64,000 nt of DNA from Temnothorax longispinosus (lineage: Eukaryota > Arthropoda > Insecta > Hymenoptera > Formicidae): NCBI RefSeq assembly GCF_030848805.1, contig NC_092362.1:15917642-15981641 (forward strand), written 5' to 3'. Below are positions 10,967 to 22,800 of the stretch, in pieces; positions within the stretch are counted from its first letter, which is position 1; each line of letters opens with the position of its first letter. Under the pieces are notes generated by a model, which was not told where the DNA came from, ran no database searches, and saw nothing but the letters and a program-made list of their open reading frames with translations. The position numbers and the translations under genes were made by a program.

Positions 10967-13720
10967 AAAAAATCGGCGTGTATAATTTTTTAAAAAATTG
11001 GTGTTTACGCATGCATACAATAAATACAATATCGTTGTTATAAGATATACAATTATAAATTTAAGAAAATTATTTTAAAAGAGAAAAGAGTGAGGGATTT
11101 ATTTAAATCCCAAGCATTAAATAGATAAGATTAAGCTTTATACGTGAAGCATATTGTAAGAAGTTGTTAAAACCAGAAAAAAAGAAAAATTAAGCAGTAA
11201 TAAAATGTATTTCAGTGTTACTTTTACTACGTAAATTAATTCTTATATCTCATTTAAATGGCCACTTTAGTATCATAATTAAGCAGTGTGAAATTAATTT
11301 TTCTTTGATATCGAAGTGTTCCTTGCGCAAGTAGCAGGATTAATTGCGTTAAGAGAATGTCGACGTGCATGAACGAATTACAGCGCGATAACGTTCCTTA
11401 CAAAAGTGGGGAGATAAATTAACGTCTTCCATCCACACCAACAGTCCGCTTGCGTTTCTGGTACTTTACACTCGCCAAGTTCACAATATTATCGCTCGTA
11501 CCACTATGAAAAATTATACCATGTCGCGTGTACGAGCCCGGATAGAGTCCGCGTTGCAACCGTAACTTTTTAACGCGGACAAAAATATGCCGGTGCTCAG
11601 ACCGAAACGTAATGAAACATAAGAATAAAATATGCGAAATGATAAGTAATTACAAAAATCCAATTTCCTGCACAATTGACGCTCTTGCATTCTATTCCAG
11701 ATCATAGATTGTAGATAAATATTACTAAAAAATTGTTTATCATCTTGAAAAACTTAGCAAAACTACTATTGATTGAGAAGGATAAAAAATATTAGAAAAA
11801 TCCTTGTTATGTTTTTTAAAGATAATACTTGTCTATTCTTAGAAATAAAGATAAAGCATAATATCTTTGATTAAACAGTAATTAATTTTGGTTCCCACAA
11901 AATTGGAATAATACGTTAAGCAACCGTAGTAATGCACAAGCGTACTATTAATTTTTCTTTTAAGAGTTATGTCATTTTCTGATACTTTAATCATACACAC
12001 TCTTCTCCGCGTGTAGTTATTTTGTAACAATTTAACTATTCAATATTGAATAAATATCATGGAAGGCAGTAATTCGAAATATAATATTTATCTCAATTTT
12101 TCATAAGTCGAGACAGTGTAAATGTCTCGTATTAAACTTTGTAGTTCACCATTCTTCTGGGTTTGATATCAGCACCTATCAGAATATATATCAATTTCTA
12201 ATTGCATTTCTAACGCACATGACCGGATGTAATTCATAGATTCTCGGATGCTTCGTATATAGTTATTGTCAAAATCACGTGATAGACAAGCTCCATCAGC
12301 GATCTAAAAAAAAAAAAAAAATGCGCAACGAACGGACCGTGGGGGGTTCATCTGCGACTTCTCCATGTCGAAACATCGCGGCAATTATTTTCAAACAGGC
12401 CGCCTCCGGTCGGTCAATCTTCTCACCGGTACCCGAAGGTATTCTAATCGCCGACTCGATCGCTCGCTCCGGCTATTTTTGAGACTACGCGAAGGTTACT
12501 TTGTTGGAAATGCGACCTTCCCATCTCGCTCTTGCCCCCCTTTCGTTCGAGCCCGACGAGAACCTTTCTATTCTACCTCGTACCTCGCCCTTCTCGCTTA
12601 CCGACTTTCCTTTCGACGCTCGAGAAACGAGTGCGGGATAATTCATGGAGGTCTCGGGGAAAAGGAGGAATTCGGTGGAATAGAGAAGAAGATGGAGAGA
12701 AAGGAAAAAAGAGAGGTGACGCTTTCTTCGCACGGTGCATCACATAGAAGAATAAGTCGTCCTCGTCCTTTACTCCCGTTGCCCAATTTTCGCTAGTCCG
12801 AAAATTGCTCTTCGGTAAGTGACACGATTCTAACGAATTTCCCCTGTCATCTCTCATTGACTCAATTGAGTTTGCAAAATAAATGGTACAAAATATGCGC
12901 ATCTTTTTCTAGCAGGATGGAAAAAATAGAAGAGTGTAAAAAAAGTGAGAGGAGAGGAAAGTGATAAAAAAAAAAAAATGTAAACGCCTGTAACTCTCAC
13001 ACAGATGCAATTCGATTCGGCAAAAAACGCGGGGTATTTAGCTGGCGGCAACCGACGTCTGTAAACTATTTCGTATACGCGATTTTTTCAGCCGAATTTA
13101 TGGTCGCGAGAAGCGAAATGTCGATAGTAGATCTATTTTCAAGCGTGCCGTGTGCGTACGTCCGTCGTATGGTGTTATCCGCGATCCGCGCATAGACACA
13201 ATCGCACACGCGCATACGCATACAAACACGACCGCCCACGCAAAACGTCAGTTCTGCTATTCGATTCTTATTGCGCCGCTGTGTTTTAGGATTTTTCAAA
13301 CAAATCAGAGGTATTTGTCGGACGTGCCAAATGTAAAAATTCCGTAGCGCTCGTATAAATATCGCAATAAGCGATGCAGACTCTGTTTGCGTATGTGCAA
13401 TCTTATTCCCCGACTTTATTCCACATTCCTATATTGCTGCTATAAAATTTCTTATTCTTTATATATTAAATTAAATAAAAAATTTTTCACAATTATTGCA
13501 TCTATGTCTCGCTTTTCTATTGCATTTATGTCTCTGAAAACGTTTCTGGTGTAGGGTGGACCATCGAAGGAAACAGTAAATTCGTCCGACAATCCACACA
13601 AGTCTCAAGCAAAGGTTTACAAAAGCGCAAGATTAAATGATTGACAGAATAAGTCTCGTCAGTACATTGTAAAACCGAATACTACTCCGTTTAGATATCG
13701 CACCAGCGTTACATCGGGAT

Positions 13721-13728
13721 TATCGATA
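13721..13728. promoter_or_regulatory. DRE-like palindrome TATCGATA
   Basis: An exact TATCGATA lies inside the imperfect dyad GGGATTATCGATATCCC. In Drosophila this 8-mer is the core of the DREF element found in many promoters. No initiator or gene start could be tied to it here, so function is inferred. Confidence 0.3.
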
Positions 13729-16236
13729 TCCCCTATCGTTATCTGACAGATTGACGGCTCGGGCTGACAGCAAACACACGCTCGCACGCCCACGCGGATT
13801 TCGACGCGGGGATCAAGATCTAGGAGGATTGTCGCGATATTATAAGATCGGCGCTGCCGCCGCAGATACAGCTATATAGGGGACTTTATTTTACGAGGTG
13901 CACTTATTTCGGCCCCGCAGGGGGCTGGTGGCTGTACCGGCAAGTAGACACACGTACACAAGCGAGTGCACACATGAATCTACGCGCGACAGACTTGTAC
14001 GCTGACCCACATTGTCATTGCGTAACGGGCCGTCTTTCGAAATATTCGCAAGTTTTAGTGCCTCCGGGTGCGTCTACCGACATCGGCGACGATCGTAAAA
14101 GGGACCCCCGCAGTCAACGGTAGGAGACGCAGACGCGTCTATTGCGTTGCACATACACAAGATCGTTTTTCAGCCACTCGCAACGGCGTTGTATAAGCAT
14201 GAAAAAAAAGTTTACTATCTCATCAACTGTTAGACAAAGATATCGTGTGTATATATGTATATATATATATATGTTGGAAACTTATATTATATTTATATGT
14301 ATATCTGTGGAAAAAGTATATTCCTTAGTCGCGAAAATTAGACTTTAAAATATTTCATTTTATTTATGTTTCTAAAAAATTATGCTTGTTTGTTTGTAGA
14401 GATTCCATACGAGCTGAGTCTTTGACATTAATGATTAATTCTGTTTTTAACGAGGCGGCGGCAATATTTTTAAGAGAAATAAAACGCATAATCGCGACAT
14501 TAGCTGTTTTCCTCGGGGAACGCGGCCATATCGTTTTCCGACCAATACTGACCGTGTACAATGCTCTGAGTTGCACTGGTTGGATAAAGTTTACCGTTGG
14601 TAAGACGTCGGAAGAAATATTAGCCTGGACGGAACCTTTCGTATAGAGGAAAGTTATCGCGAAGTTATGAGAGCCGTCAAACATACAAGTTAATGATTTA
14701 TTGAGGAATTTATTTCATGAATCTAAGGTGACTGCGAGATACGTACTTTCTTCGGCAAGCGGACGTTGTTGTCGGCATACCCGGCTAGCCTTTCACCTCT
14801 TTGAGCCAAATATCGCGAATGCGGTATCGCGAATGAATCTTACATCGCAACGCTCACACAAGAACAGGAATTCACGTTTGCTCGCGTATATTTTTACGGG
14901 CTCTTATAAGCTGGGCGCTGCTGTCGTCCATATTAAAAACCAAACTGAGAAGAATCGTGCTTGTTTCAGATTTGTTAATAGTGTGACAAAGTTAGCAATA
15001 TTAAAAATTAAAGATATTATGTGAATTAAGTTAGAAGATACATATTACTAACATGACCAAAAATCGCAAGATAGGTTTTTCTAAAAGATTTTGTTTTACA
15101 ATAAATTTAATTTGGATTTTAGGTATTAAAATATTTAAAAATATGCTGAACAATATTGATTTTATGTAATTGTCATTTAGCTTATTTATTAGTTGACACA
15201 TTGGTCGCGTTGAGCTGCCGTTAAAAAATCCTCGTGAATAAACAAGCAAAAGTTTATTTTTATATTCATCCAATATATCTTGTATATTTATTATCTCTGA
15301 CCACTGCTTCGTTTATTTCATAAATTTTTGCAAATATTCGATCAAATTCAACATAAATGTATAGTATAGAAAAGAACCAACGAATTCAGGTTGTAGCCAA
15401 GTTATCCGGCAACGTCATCTAAATAAATTTGAAATAGAGAAAAAGAACATTATAAAATTATTAACTAATATGAGTACGCAAATGATCCGTACATTAATTT
15501 CATTATATAGGATATACTTCTCTTTTTCATTTATTCATATATTTCATTTATTAAATATAAATATATAGTTCAATAAGAAACACGTTAATTATAAATTTTC
15601 ATGTACGTCATTAGTTATCTTTAATTCAGGGGTGGTTTAAATCATATGATGATATGATATAGTTCATATAACGCATAAATCCTAATAATTATGATTGTTA
15701 GGATAAGATGAAGATTATAAATGTCTAAAAATTATCCATATGTTATGTAAATTTTCATTGCAAACAAAATATCTGTATTATACCTGTCCTCCCCGTCGAC
15801 ATATCCACCGACATATGCTCCAAAAAAAAAAAAACTATCATAGCATTACGGAAAAATTGTTGCCTCCCTTTGGAACGCTTCTGTCTCCGTGGAAATGAGA
15901 GCCAGGCGCCATAATCATAAACCAAGGTACATCTGCATGCGCGCTAACGAAAAGCCCATAAGTACGGCTATACCCTCGCGAATCCAGCAGGAAGTGCGCC
16001 AGAAAACAAATAGGAGAGAAAAACAAGAACAAAGGGGAAAAAAGGAAAGAAAAACCTAGCGTCGTTAATATCCGATCCGCGGGCGAGCTCGCCGAAACGA
16101 CAGACGACCGCCGGTAAATTGGGCGTTGGTGCACTTTTAATTGACAGGAATGTTTAGCGGTAATGAACGCGTGCCGGATGGAAGGAGCGAAGGATAAGCC
16201 GGGGAGCGTATGCCGACGGTAGCAGTAGTGTCGTCA

Positions 16237-16256
16237 ACGACGACGACGACGACGAC
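16237..16256. repeat. (ACG)n triplet microsatellite
   Basis: Six to seven copies of the ACG/GAC triplet. On the minus strand it is read as a valine run within an otherwise unconvincing frame. Confidence 0.9.
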
Positions 16257-17599
16257 AAGAAAGAAACAGCCCAGCGCCAGGACCACGACTAGATAGAGAC
16301 ACGGAGGCAGAAGCATAAACATCCTCGGCCCTCGGTGGCGGCGGTGGCGGCGGCAGGGGTGCAGCGCGCACGTTCCGCACTGTGGGCGTCGCCGTTCGGT
16401 TCCTACCACGACGGTAAGGGTGTTCTATGACGCTATAGATCATGCGGGCTCCGCCTGGTGGGCGGAGACTGCCCGCCAGTTGGTACGGTTCACCCCGCAA
16501 CACTGCCAATGTTGCCAGCGCCTCCACCGGTGCCCGCCAAAACGAGCCTCTCAAATCGAGATAGTACGAATCACCGGATTCTTTGAAAATAATATTTTCG
16601 AGGGATTTTTTCGGAGCTAAAGGGGATTCAGGAAAGCGGAACAACGAATCACTGATTGAAGGAAGCGATGAGAGAAAAGAAAGTAGTTCAGAAATGAAGA
16701 ATGAATATCTTTCGTGTAATAAGATGTTGAGAATGACTGCATCTCATTATTTCTTCGCAGTTTTTATACTGATGGATTTTTAAATAATTTATTGATGTGA
16801 TATAACATTTACTGTGTTATATTTAAATTATTTATTGAATGATAGTCATGAATAAATTTGTTAACACATTATAATATGAAACTTTTGTAAATTATCTACA
16901 CAATAACTAAAAATATTAGCATAAATCGCAGAAACTTAACTCCAAGGAAAATCGTGAAAGTCGAAAGCTACTGTACCATATCAGATACTATTTTTATTAT
17001 ATTTGAAGAAACAGAGAAAAACAATAATTTTTGTAAATATTGAAAAATCTTTTAACAACATTGCACGTTCGTTAATTATCTGCTAACTTTCGACATTGGC
17101 TACCCGATTTCGCCTAGCATTAAAAAAATTAATAAATGCAGCACGTTGCAAAGTACAAGCAGATATATCCTCTTCTTTTTAATAAAAAAGACGTTTACAG
17201 CAAAACTTTAAAACTGTTGATAATGCAACATTAAGCTTTAACTTATCACTATTTTCCAATGCTTTGTATTTAGTAAAAAAAGTAGTTTTTTAATTAATAT
17301 CTAATTTTCTACTAAACACCTTCTAGCAATCTCCTAACTTCCAGCAACATTCAATTAAATTGATATCATATTTTTCTACACATAAATGTATCTAAATATT
17401 GTGAAATATACATAAACATTGCTACTAATCAAGAAAGAAGCATTCGGCACGCCCAGAATCTCTAACGTAACAAACTTTGTATCTTTATACAGCTACTGTG
17501 CGTTTTGAGGTTAGATCTCGGAATATTCAGTAATACGGTCGATAGCGTTATCTCTCGATCTATCCACGAATTGCCCTTGTAATTCGCTAACAAACAATG

Positions 17600-18750
17600 G
17601 TGATCGAGTACTCACCTCGACCAGCAGGAGTCTGCTACACGGTTTTCCTCGTGAAAATCTCGAGAAACTCCTAGGTGTGGCTCCGCGTCGCCGTAGTACC
17701 GTAGTTCGTTGTGCAACAGCGCCCCGCGCGGCTGCAATCAGAACCATCACGGCTACAGCGACGTCCTCCCCCCCTCGTGCACCTCCCTCGTGGAGCGACA
17801 TAGTCGGGGACCCCGCCTCCTTTTCTGACCTCCCCCGTGCGCGCGAGCGTACTTGTAATCCTATAGATCTGTCGACAGGCCTTCCCGATCCGGTTGGTTC
17901 CTTTTTTCATTCAGTACCTCGCACAGTCTCTGTCCGAAAATCCCGTGGCCCGGATGATAGCTCGCGAAAAAGCGGGGAACGCGATAAAAATTCGCGGCAT
18001 TCCGCGACGGGGGACGCGTGGGTGCCACGTCGCGGCCACGTTGCAGCGGGCAGCGCATCCGCCAGCGTCTGGTGCATTCGCAGACGAGAGTGGCTGGCTC
18101 TTGCGCCGTCGCTGGCGCGGCGCGGGGGCCCCTCGCGTCGCGTCGGCTCGCGTTGCGTCGCGACGCGCGTGTATGGGTAAAGCCGAGAGGAACGACGGAA
18201 CACAAGACGCACGCCCCCTCCTCCCCCACGGGTTTCGCTCATTCACTCTGGTACACTTCGCCCGGCGGCGGTCCCTCCGCCGCGATCCCCTCCCCGCCCC
18301 CTCGCGGCTTCGTCGGCCGCCTCGTTCGCGGGCCGCGGACGCGATCGCGGCCGCCGCGGCGGAGAGAAAGAATGAGGGCGACGGAAGGCGGGAAAGGAGA
18401 GGTCGAGCGGGCGCGCGAGTGTGAGGCCAGGCAAGGAAGAGCGGGTGAGCGAGGAAACGAGAACGGGCGTTGGAGGAGGGAAAGAGGACTACTACTACTC
18501 CTGGGGTTCCCCCCCACCACACGGCCTGCCGCCGCGACGCCAGTCCGTAGTCAGTCAGCGCTGGACCGCCGCCCGCTCGATTTCGCGATCCACGAACGAC
18601 GGTAGCCACCACCTCCACCTCCTCCCCGCTTCTTTTCCGTCTACCGCGTTCCGGATCTTTCGCTCTTTCTCTCTCTCTCTCTCTCTCCCTCTCTCTTTTT
18701 CTCTTTCTTTATCTCTCTCTCCCGCGCGTATCTTTCTTCTCTTTTCGTCC
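17600..18750 (+). promoter_or_regulatory. Large CpG island, probable promoter of the Teashirt-like gene
   Basis: Base composition rises sharply to very high GC with dense CpG from about 17.65 to 18.65 kb, then turns into a CT tract (18660-18720). The word GGCGCGGCGCGG occurs at 18114. It lies directly upstream of the long leader and first coding exon of the plus-strand gene, the expected position for its promoter. Frames of up to 235 codons on both strands (Arg/Ala/Pro/Gly-rich) follow the composition and show no domain. Confidence 0.5.
18551..18556 (+). promoter_or_regulatory. Candidate initiator TCAGTC
   Basis: TCAGTC matches the arthropod initiator consensus (TCAGT/C) and sits where the CpG island gives way to the leader region. 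No TATA box is visible about 30 bases upstream and no clear downstream promoter element follows, so the exact start of transcription is a guess. Confidence 0.25.
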
Positions 18751-19774
18751 GTCCGCTCTTTGCTGCCGCGTTTATATCCTCTTTATCTATTTACACGTGT
18801 TTTCTCTCGCTTGTTTCGTAGTTAATGTAGTTATCTGTCCGATTATCTCTTTCTTTCTACCTTTTTCTATCTTTGTCTTTCATTGTTTCGATACATACGC
18901 GGAGCATCGTGCGCGCGTCGCGAGTGGATGCGAGCGCGTCGTCGTGGAGAGATTATCGCATGATTATCGAGATTCCTTCTCTCCCCCTCTTCCCTTCTTC
19001 GATCTATCCGTGAGACATCTCTTGGCGCGATCCCGATAGCGGTCGTTGGCAACGAGCATCGCGTGAACCGGTGTGAAACGCGGCGACCGATCGGGAAAGT
19101 GACGAGTGAGACTGATGATTGCTTGCAGAGAAAAGTGGTGAACCAGGGGGTTGGTGCACGAGTACGGAGTAAATCGGCCCAGTACCGCGAGATCGGAAAT
19201 TGCCCGCGAATATCAGTGCGATAACACCGGCGGAGAATGCAGTGACGATAGCCCAATAGCAATCAATTCAACCGTCGATACGTCGACGCGAGTCATCAAC
19301 GCGAGTACAGATGATTTCGCAGGGGTGAGAGAGAAAGAGAGAAGAAAACATCCCAGGAACTTCGCGGTTTCCGGTCGCGCTCCGAAATCCGACGAGTGTA
19401 TTGTCGCTCTGCCTCGCGATCGGTTACGTGTGAACATACCTTACGTAAGGTGCACAAGTGCCGCGAGCCTCCTCCTCATAGAATGACAGCGATCGCGAGG
19501 ATCGCGTCACTGACGACGAGCGGGTCGTCGGCGATCACGATGAGGTAGTGGTCGTCGGGACACGTGTCGGTTAGGGGTGACCGCAAGTGTATTGAACGGA
19601 GGAGGAAGAGGCAAGACTTATCCCAACGGGTTATCTCGGAGTAAGATACTCGAAGGATATTTTCTCTCGGTGCTCCCGACCTCGCTTCGACTTCTTGGGG
19701 ACCAACCGATCGCAGTCGCAGGCGACGAGAACCTGGAGGCCGCACGGATAATCGAGCACTCCCGAAGGACGCAG
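18557..19774 (+). other. Probable long 5' leader of the Teashirt-like gene
   Basis: This region has intermediate GC, a CT-rich start, and no frame that continues into the coding start except a 78-codon run without ATG. An in-frame TGA lies near 19540 and there is no in-frame ATG between it and 19775, which supports the chosen start. A leader intron is possible, since an acceptor-like TTGCTTGCAG ends near 19122. An open but ATG-less frame at about 19140-19486 has rather coding-like composition and may be an upstream ORF or chance. Confidence 0.4.
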
Positions 19775-19814
19775 ATGCCCCGAAGGAAACAGCACGCACC
19801 GCAACGCATGAAAT
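19775..19814 (+). CDS. First coding exon of a Teashirt/Tiptop-like transcription factor
   Basis: The exon encodes MPRRKQHAPQRMK plus one base of the next codon, then reads into a consensus donor, GTGAGT (19815-19820). The N-terminal pattern M-[SP]-R-R-K-Q-x-x-P is the NuRD-recruiting FOG-repeat motif of FOG, SALL, BCL11, ZNF423 and TSHZ zinc-finger proteins. It binds RBBP4/NURF55 and must sit at the very N-terminus. MPRRKQ-x-AP-x-R is closest to the TSHZ/Teashirt version, and a tiny first coding exon before a huge zinc-finger exon fits that family. Teashirt acts as a nuclear repressor in trunk and appendage patterning. The zinc-finger exon is not in this window. A SALL, FOG or BCL11 orthologue remains possible, so I leave the symbol blank. 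Confidence 0.7.
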
Positions 19815-22800
19815 GTGAGTCAAGACAGAACCAAGACTCGAGCCAAGATTTAACCGGCGACGGTGGAAACGAGGTTCGCCGATCGACCCCGATCGGGAAG
19901 CGATGAGACAAGATGCACAGTTTTTGAATTTTACAAATCGAACGAGGAACAATAAATTTCGGCGTTAATCGTCGTTGATTTTTACAAATTAAAATACTCG
20001 CCAATCACCTGAATTCTCGTCTAGACTCGATTTTCGCCAAGTTTTCCTCGCGCCAGAAAGATAACGCGGAGCAATTCACGTGTGACAAAGTTCGATCGAA
20101 AAGCCGGCGTTCCACCGTCGCTGATTCGTCGAGCGAACTCGCGGAGCCACGTGGAATACCACGTGGAATGCGGCGTGATTTCGGAAGTAATCGTGGGGAA
20201 TTCCACGCGCGCGATTGTCCGCGTTTATTTTCTTCCGACGTGATTAATTATTTTCTCCGTGCCGCGCTGACGAGAACGTTTGACGCGTACGAAAATTCAA
20301 GCGAAGTGTGCGAGACGGCGGGGGGCACGATTGAATTGTTATCCGATGATCGTCATCGTGCACCGAGCGCCGTCACGTCACGGGATAAAATTCTCGACGC
20401 GTTATAGCCAGCGATTTACTGCAATTCTGTGTTTATGGATTAATTAAAAACGAAGAAAACGTCTAGGCGATCGTAAGGGAACTTCCATAAAGTCGTAGAA
20501 TGTCTTTTACTACCAGTTTAGCGTTCTCGCTGCCGGAGTTCCTAAGTTACGCCGCTGTCGTGTGCACAGTGGATATTATCGTACGGGGAACTTTTAACGT
20601 GAGGATTAAAGAAATAGAAAATGTCTGTTTTTCGTTGAACCGAAGCGATCTCATGCACGTTCTGTTATTGCGCATTCAACGCGGTAACCTTCAGGCATCT
20701 CGACATAGTTTACTGAAGCACAGTTTACTTCTGACAATGAAATATTTTTTTCCGTTAAAATTTCCTTGAATTTTACCGAAATATATCGATCGTTTTCAGC
20801 GGTAAGTTAACAATCGAATGGCGCACTATTTTGTTGTAAACAGACGTCGCCCGTGTAGCGTCGATTGCTTGAGTAATTTTAGTACGTAGGAGGCGAAACG
20901 TGACGCATAAAATACGTAAGTTAGTGAGGTCAGGTTTTTTAGGATACTTTAAAAAAATTGAGTTTATCGACGATTCAAAGATTATTTGGGAAACTCTTTC
21001 ATATTACGGATGTTATGTACGACAATAAAATGTACAATTTCAGGACAATAAATATTCTAAGTATATACTAAGTGTTTAACGATCAATATAGCAATCATAT
21101 ATCATTCTGATATTAAATATTTAAATTTTTCACGGAGAGATAGATGGAGAGAGAGAGAGAGATAGTGTGTGTGTGTGTTGTATTTTGAGGAAATGTATTT
21201 TAAAATTATATTCTAAGTCTTATTAACTTTTAATAGGACTTATAAGTGATAAAGTGTTTTAAACTGTTATTCTATTAAAAAATTACTAGCCAAACATGCT
21301 TTTATTTCTATTATATTTACTATATTTTAACTATATTTCTTGATTTTTGCATATCGCTTACACAACTATAATTTTTAATATTACTCTTTACCAAGATAAT
21401 TAAATATATTGAATTTTCTGTGTGCATTTGATCGATTATGCAATCACGTCTGTTAAAAGGTTGAAAAAGTTACGAAACACATATTAAAAGAAAAATAAAA
21501 GTTACATAAGAAGTTTTATACGAGTGTAATTTCTCTTGAAAGATAATTTAGTATCATTAATATGTAGGGAATATAAGATATAAAATATACATTTTCCACA
21601 GCATGGAGTGTACCAAATAATTTATAATACTATGTATTCTTTACCTTTGTCCCTATAAAAGTATTAAAAAAATACTTCTCTTAATAAAATTGTAGAACAT
21701 CGGAGCATGTTAGTATTTCTAATATCGTTTCATGTTGACGTCATCTTTTGAAAAAAATATCACGTGTGAGATGTTTGCGGTAATTCGAATTACATCTCGA
21801 ATTACATATATCAGAACATCTGATTAATCTTTTCTTTTTAAATTACTATATCTTACAGTTAATATACGCATGTGTATAAATTGCACTTTGATGGTCCTTT
21901 TAAAAGTTAAAGTGAATGAAAGATCACGCGTAAAAGTTGAGAAAGTTTCGGTGTATTAGGGCGCTTAGCAAATTTCTATTGCCGGAGAAGTTGAAATTTA
22001 TCTATCCTCACCTCCGTCGAGTAAGGTCGAAGACGGGCCGAAGGCGTGCAGCACGCCATTTCGTTGAATCTCCCGACAGATGGGCAGAGCGGCGGCGAAG
22101 CCCGGCGCGGCGCGGTTCAGGCCGAGGCGATTTGTGCGTTTGAGGCCGTGACGCGCGCCATGCTGCCTTTCCCACGTGGGGAGTCATGAGGCGTAAACAA
22201 ACTCGCCCCCGGTGGCGGAGGGACGCCATCTTGGTGAAGTTCTGTCCGGAAACATTTACAATTCACTCAACTTACCTTACCGAAACTCGGCCAAGCGCCG
22301 ATAAATCTCGTGCGCGGGCGCGAAGCGGCGCGGCGCGGCGCGCATATCCCGCGACGCGACGCCGGGGCTGCGTACCATAAATTCGCGGCAGTCCGCGGAG
22401 TTTCACTGACGTGTATGTTACGGGTTTTTCGCCAGCTCCGACACACCTTCGACAGCTCTACCGCGAACCAAAGCGATTCCCAATCCCCCGATGACTTTCT
22501 TCCCTATAACATACATAAACGTTTCGATTAGTTACCGGAAATTGCTTTCAGCGAAGATCTATCATTCACTTAATTATACAGAAAATTTAGCGTGCGACTC
22601 AAATAGAAAGAATAATTTATTCCAATTTTTATTATATTTATAATTTTCCTGTAATTAGAGAATTTTCTAGTAAGCTTGTTAGTGCATCATATTGGCAACG
22701 CAATTCTAATATTATAAACAAAAAATAAAATTATTTAAATCATTCCAATGTAATAAATCAGATTTTTGTGTTGATATGAAAAGTTATGCGTTAATGGGAC

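Larger units (their letters stand above)
9800..17600. other. Intergenic AT-rich DNA, no gene seen
   Basis: I find no supportable coding region. Contents are purine-rich tracts at 10917-10970, an (AC/CA)-rich patch near 13195-13235, a DRE-like palindrome at 13721, moderately GC-rich DNA at 12.4-12.8 and 13.0-14.1 kb, an (AT)n stretch near 14252-14275, and a GAC triplet repeat at 16237. Apparent frames (for example at 14.4, 15.9 and 16.2-16.6 kb) are short, low-complexity or lack any recognisable motif. Confidence 0.5.

Noticed and set aside
16137..16644. Minus-strand frames with a valine or arginine run and a proline run
   Set aside because: The runs are readings of the ACG and GGC triplet repeats in different frames. 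No domain is present.
17911..18618. 235-codon minus-strand frame and overlapping plus-strand frames
   Set aside because: All follow the extreme GC content of the presumed promoter island. They contradict one another and carry no domain.
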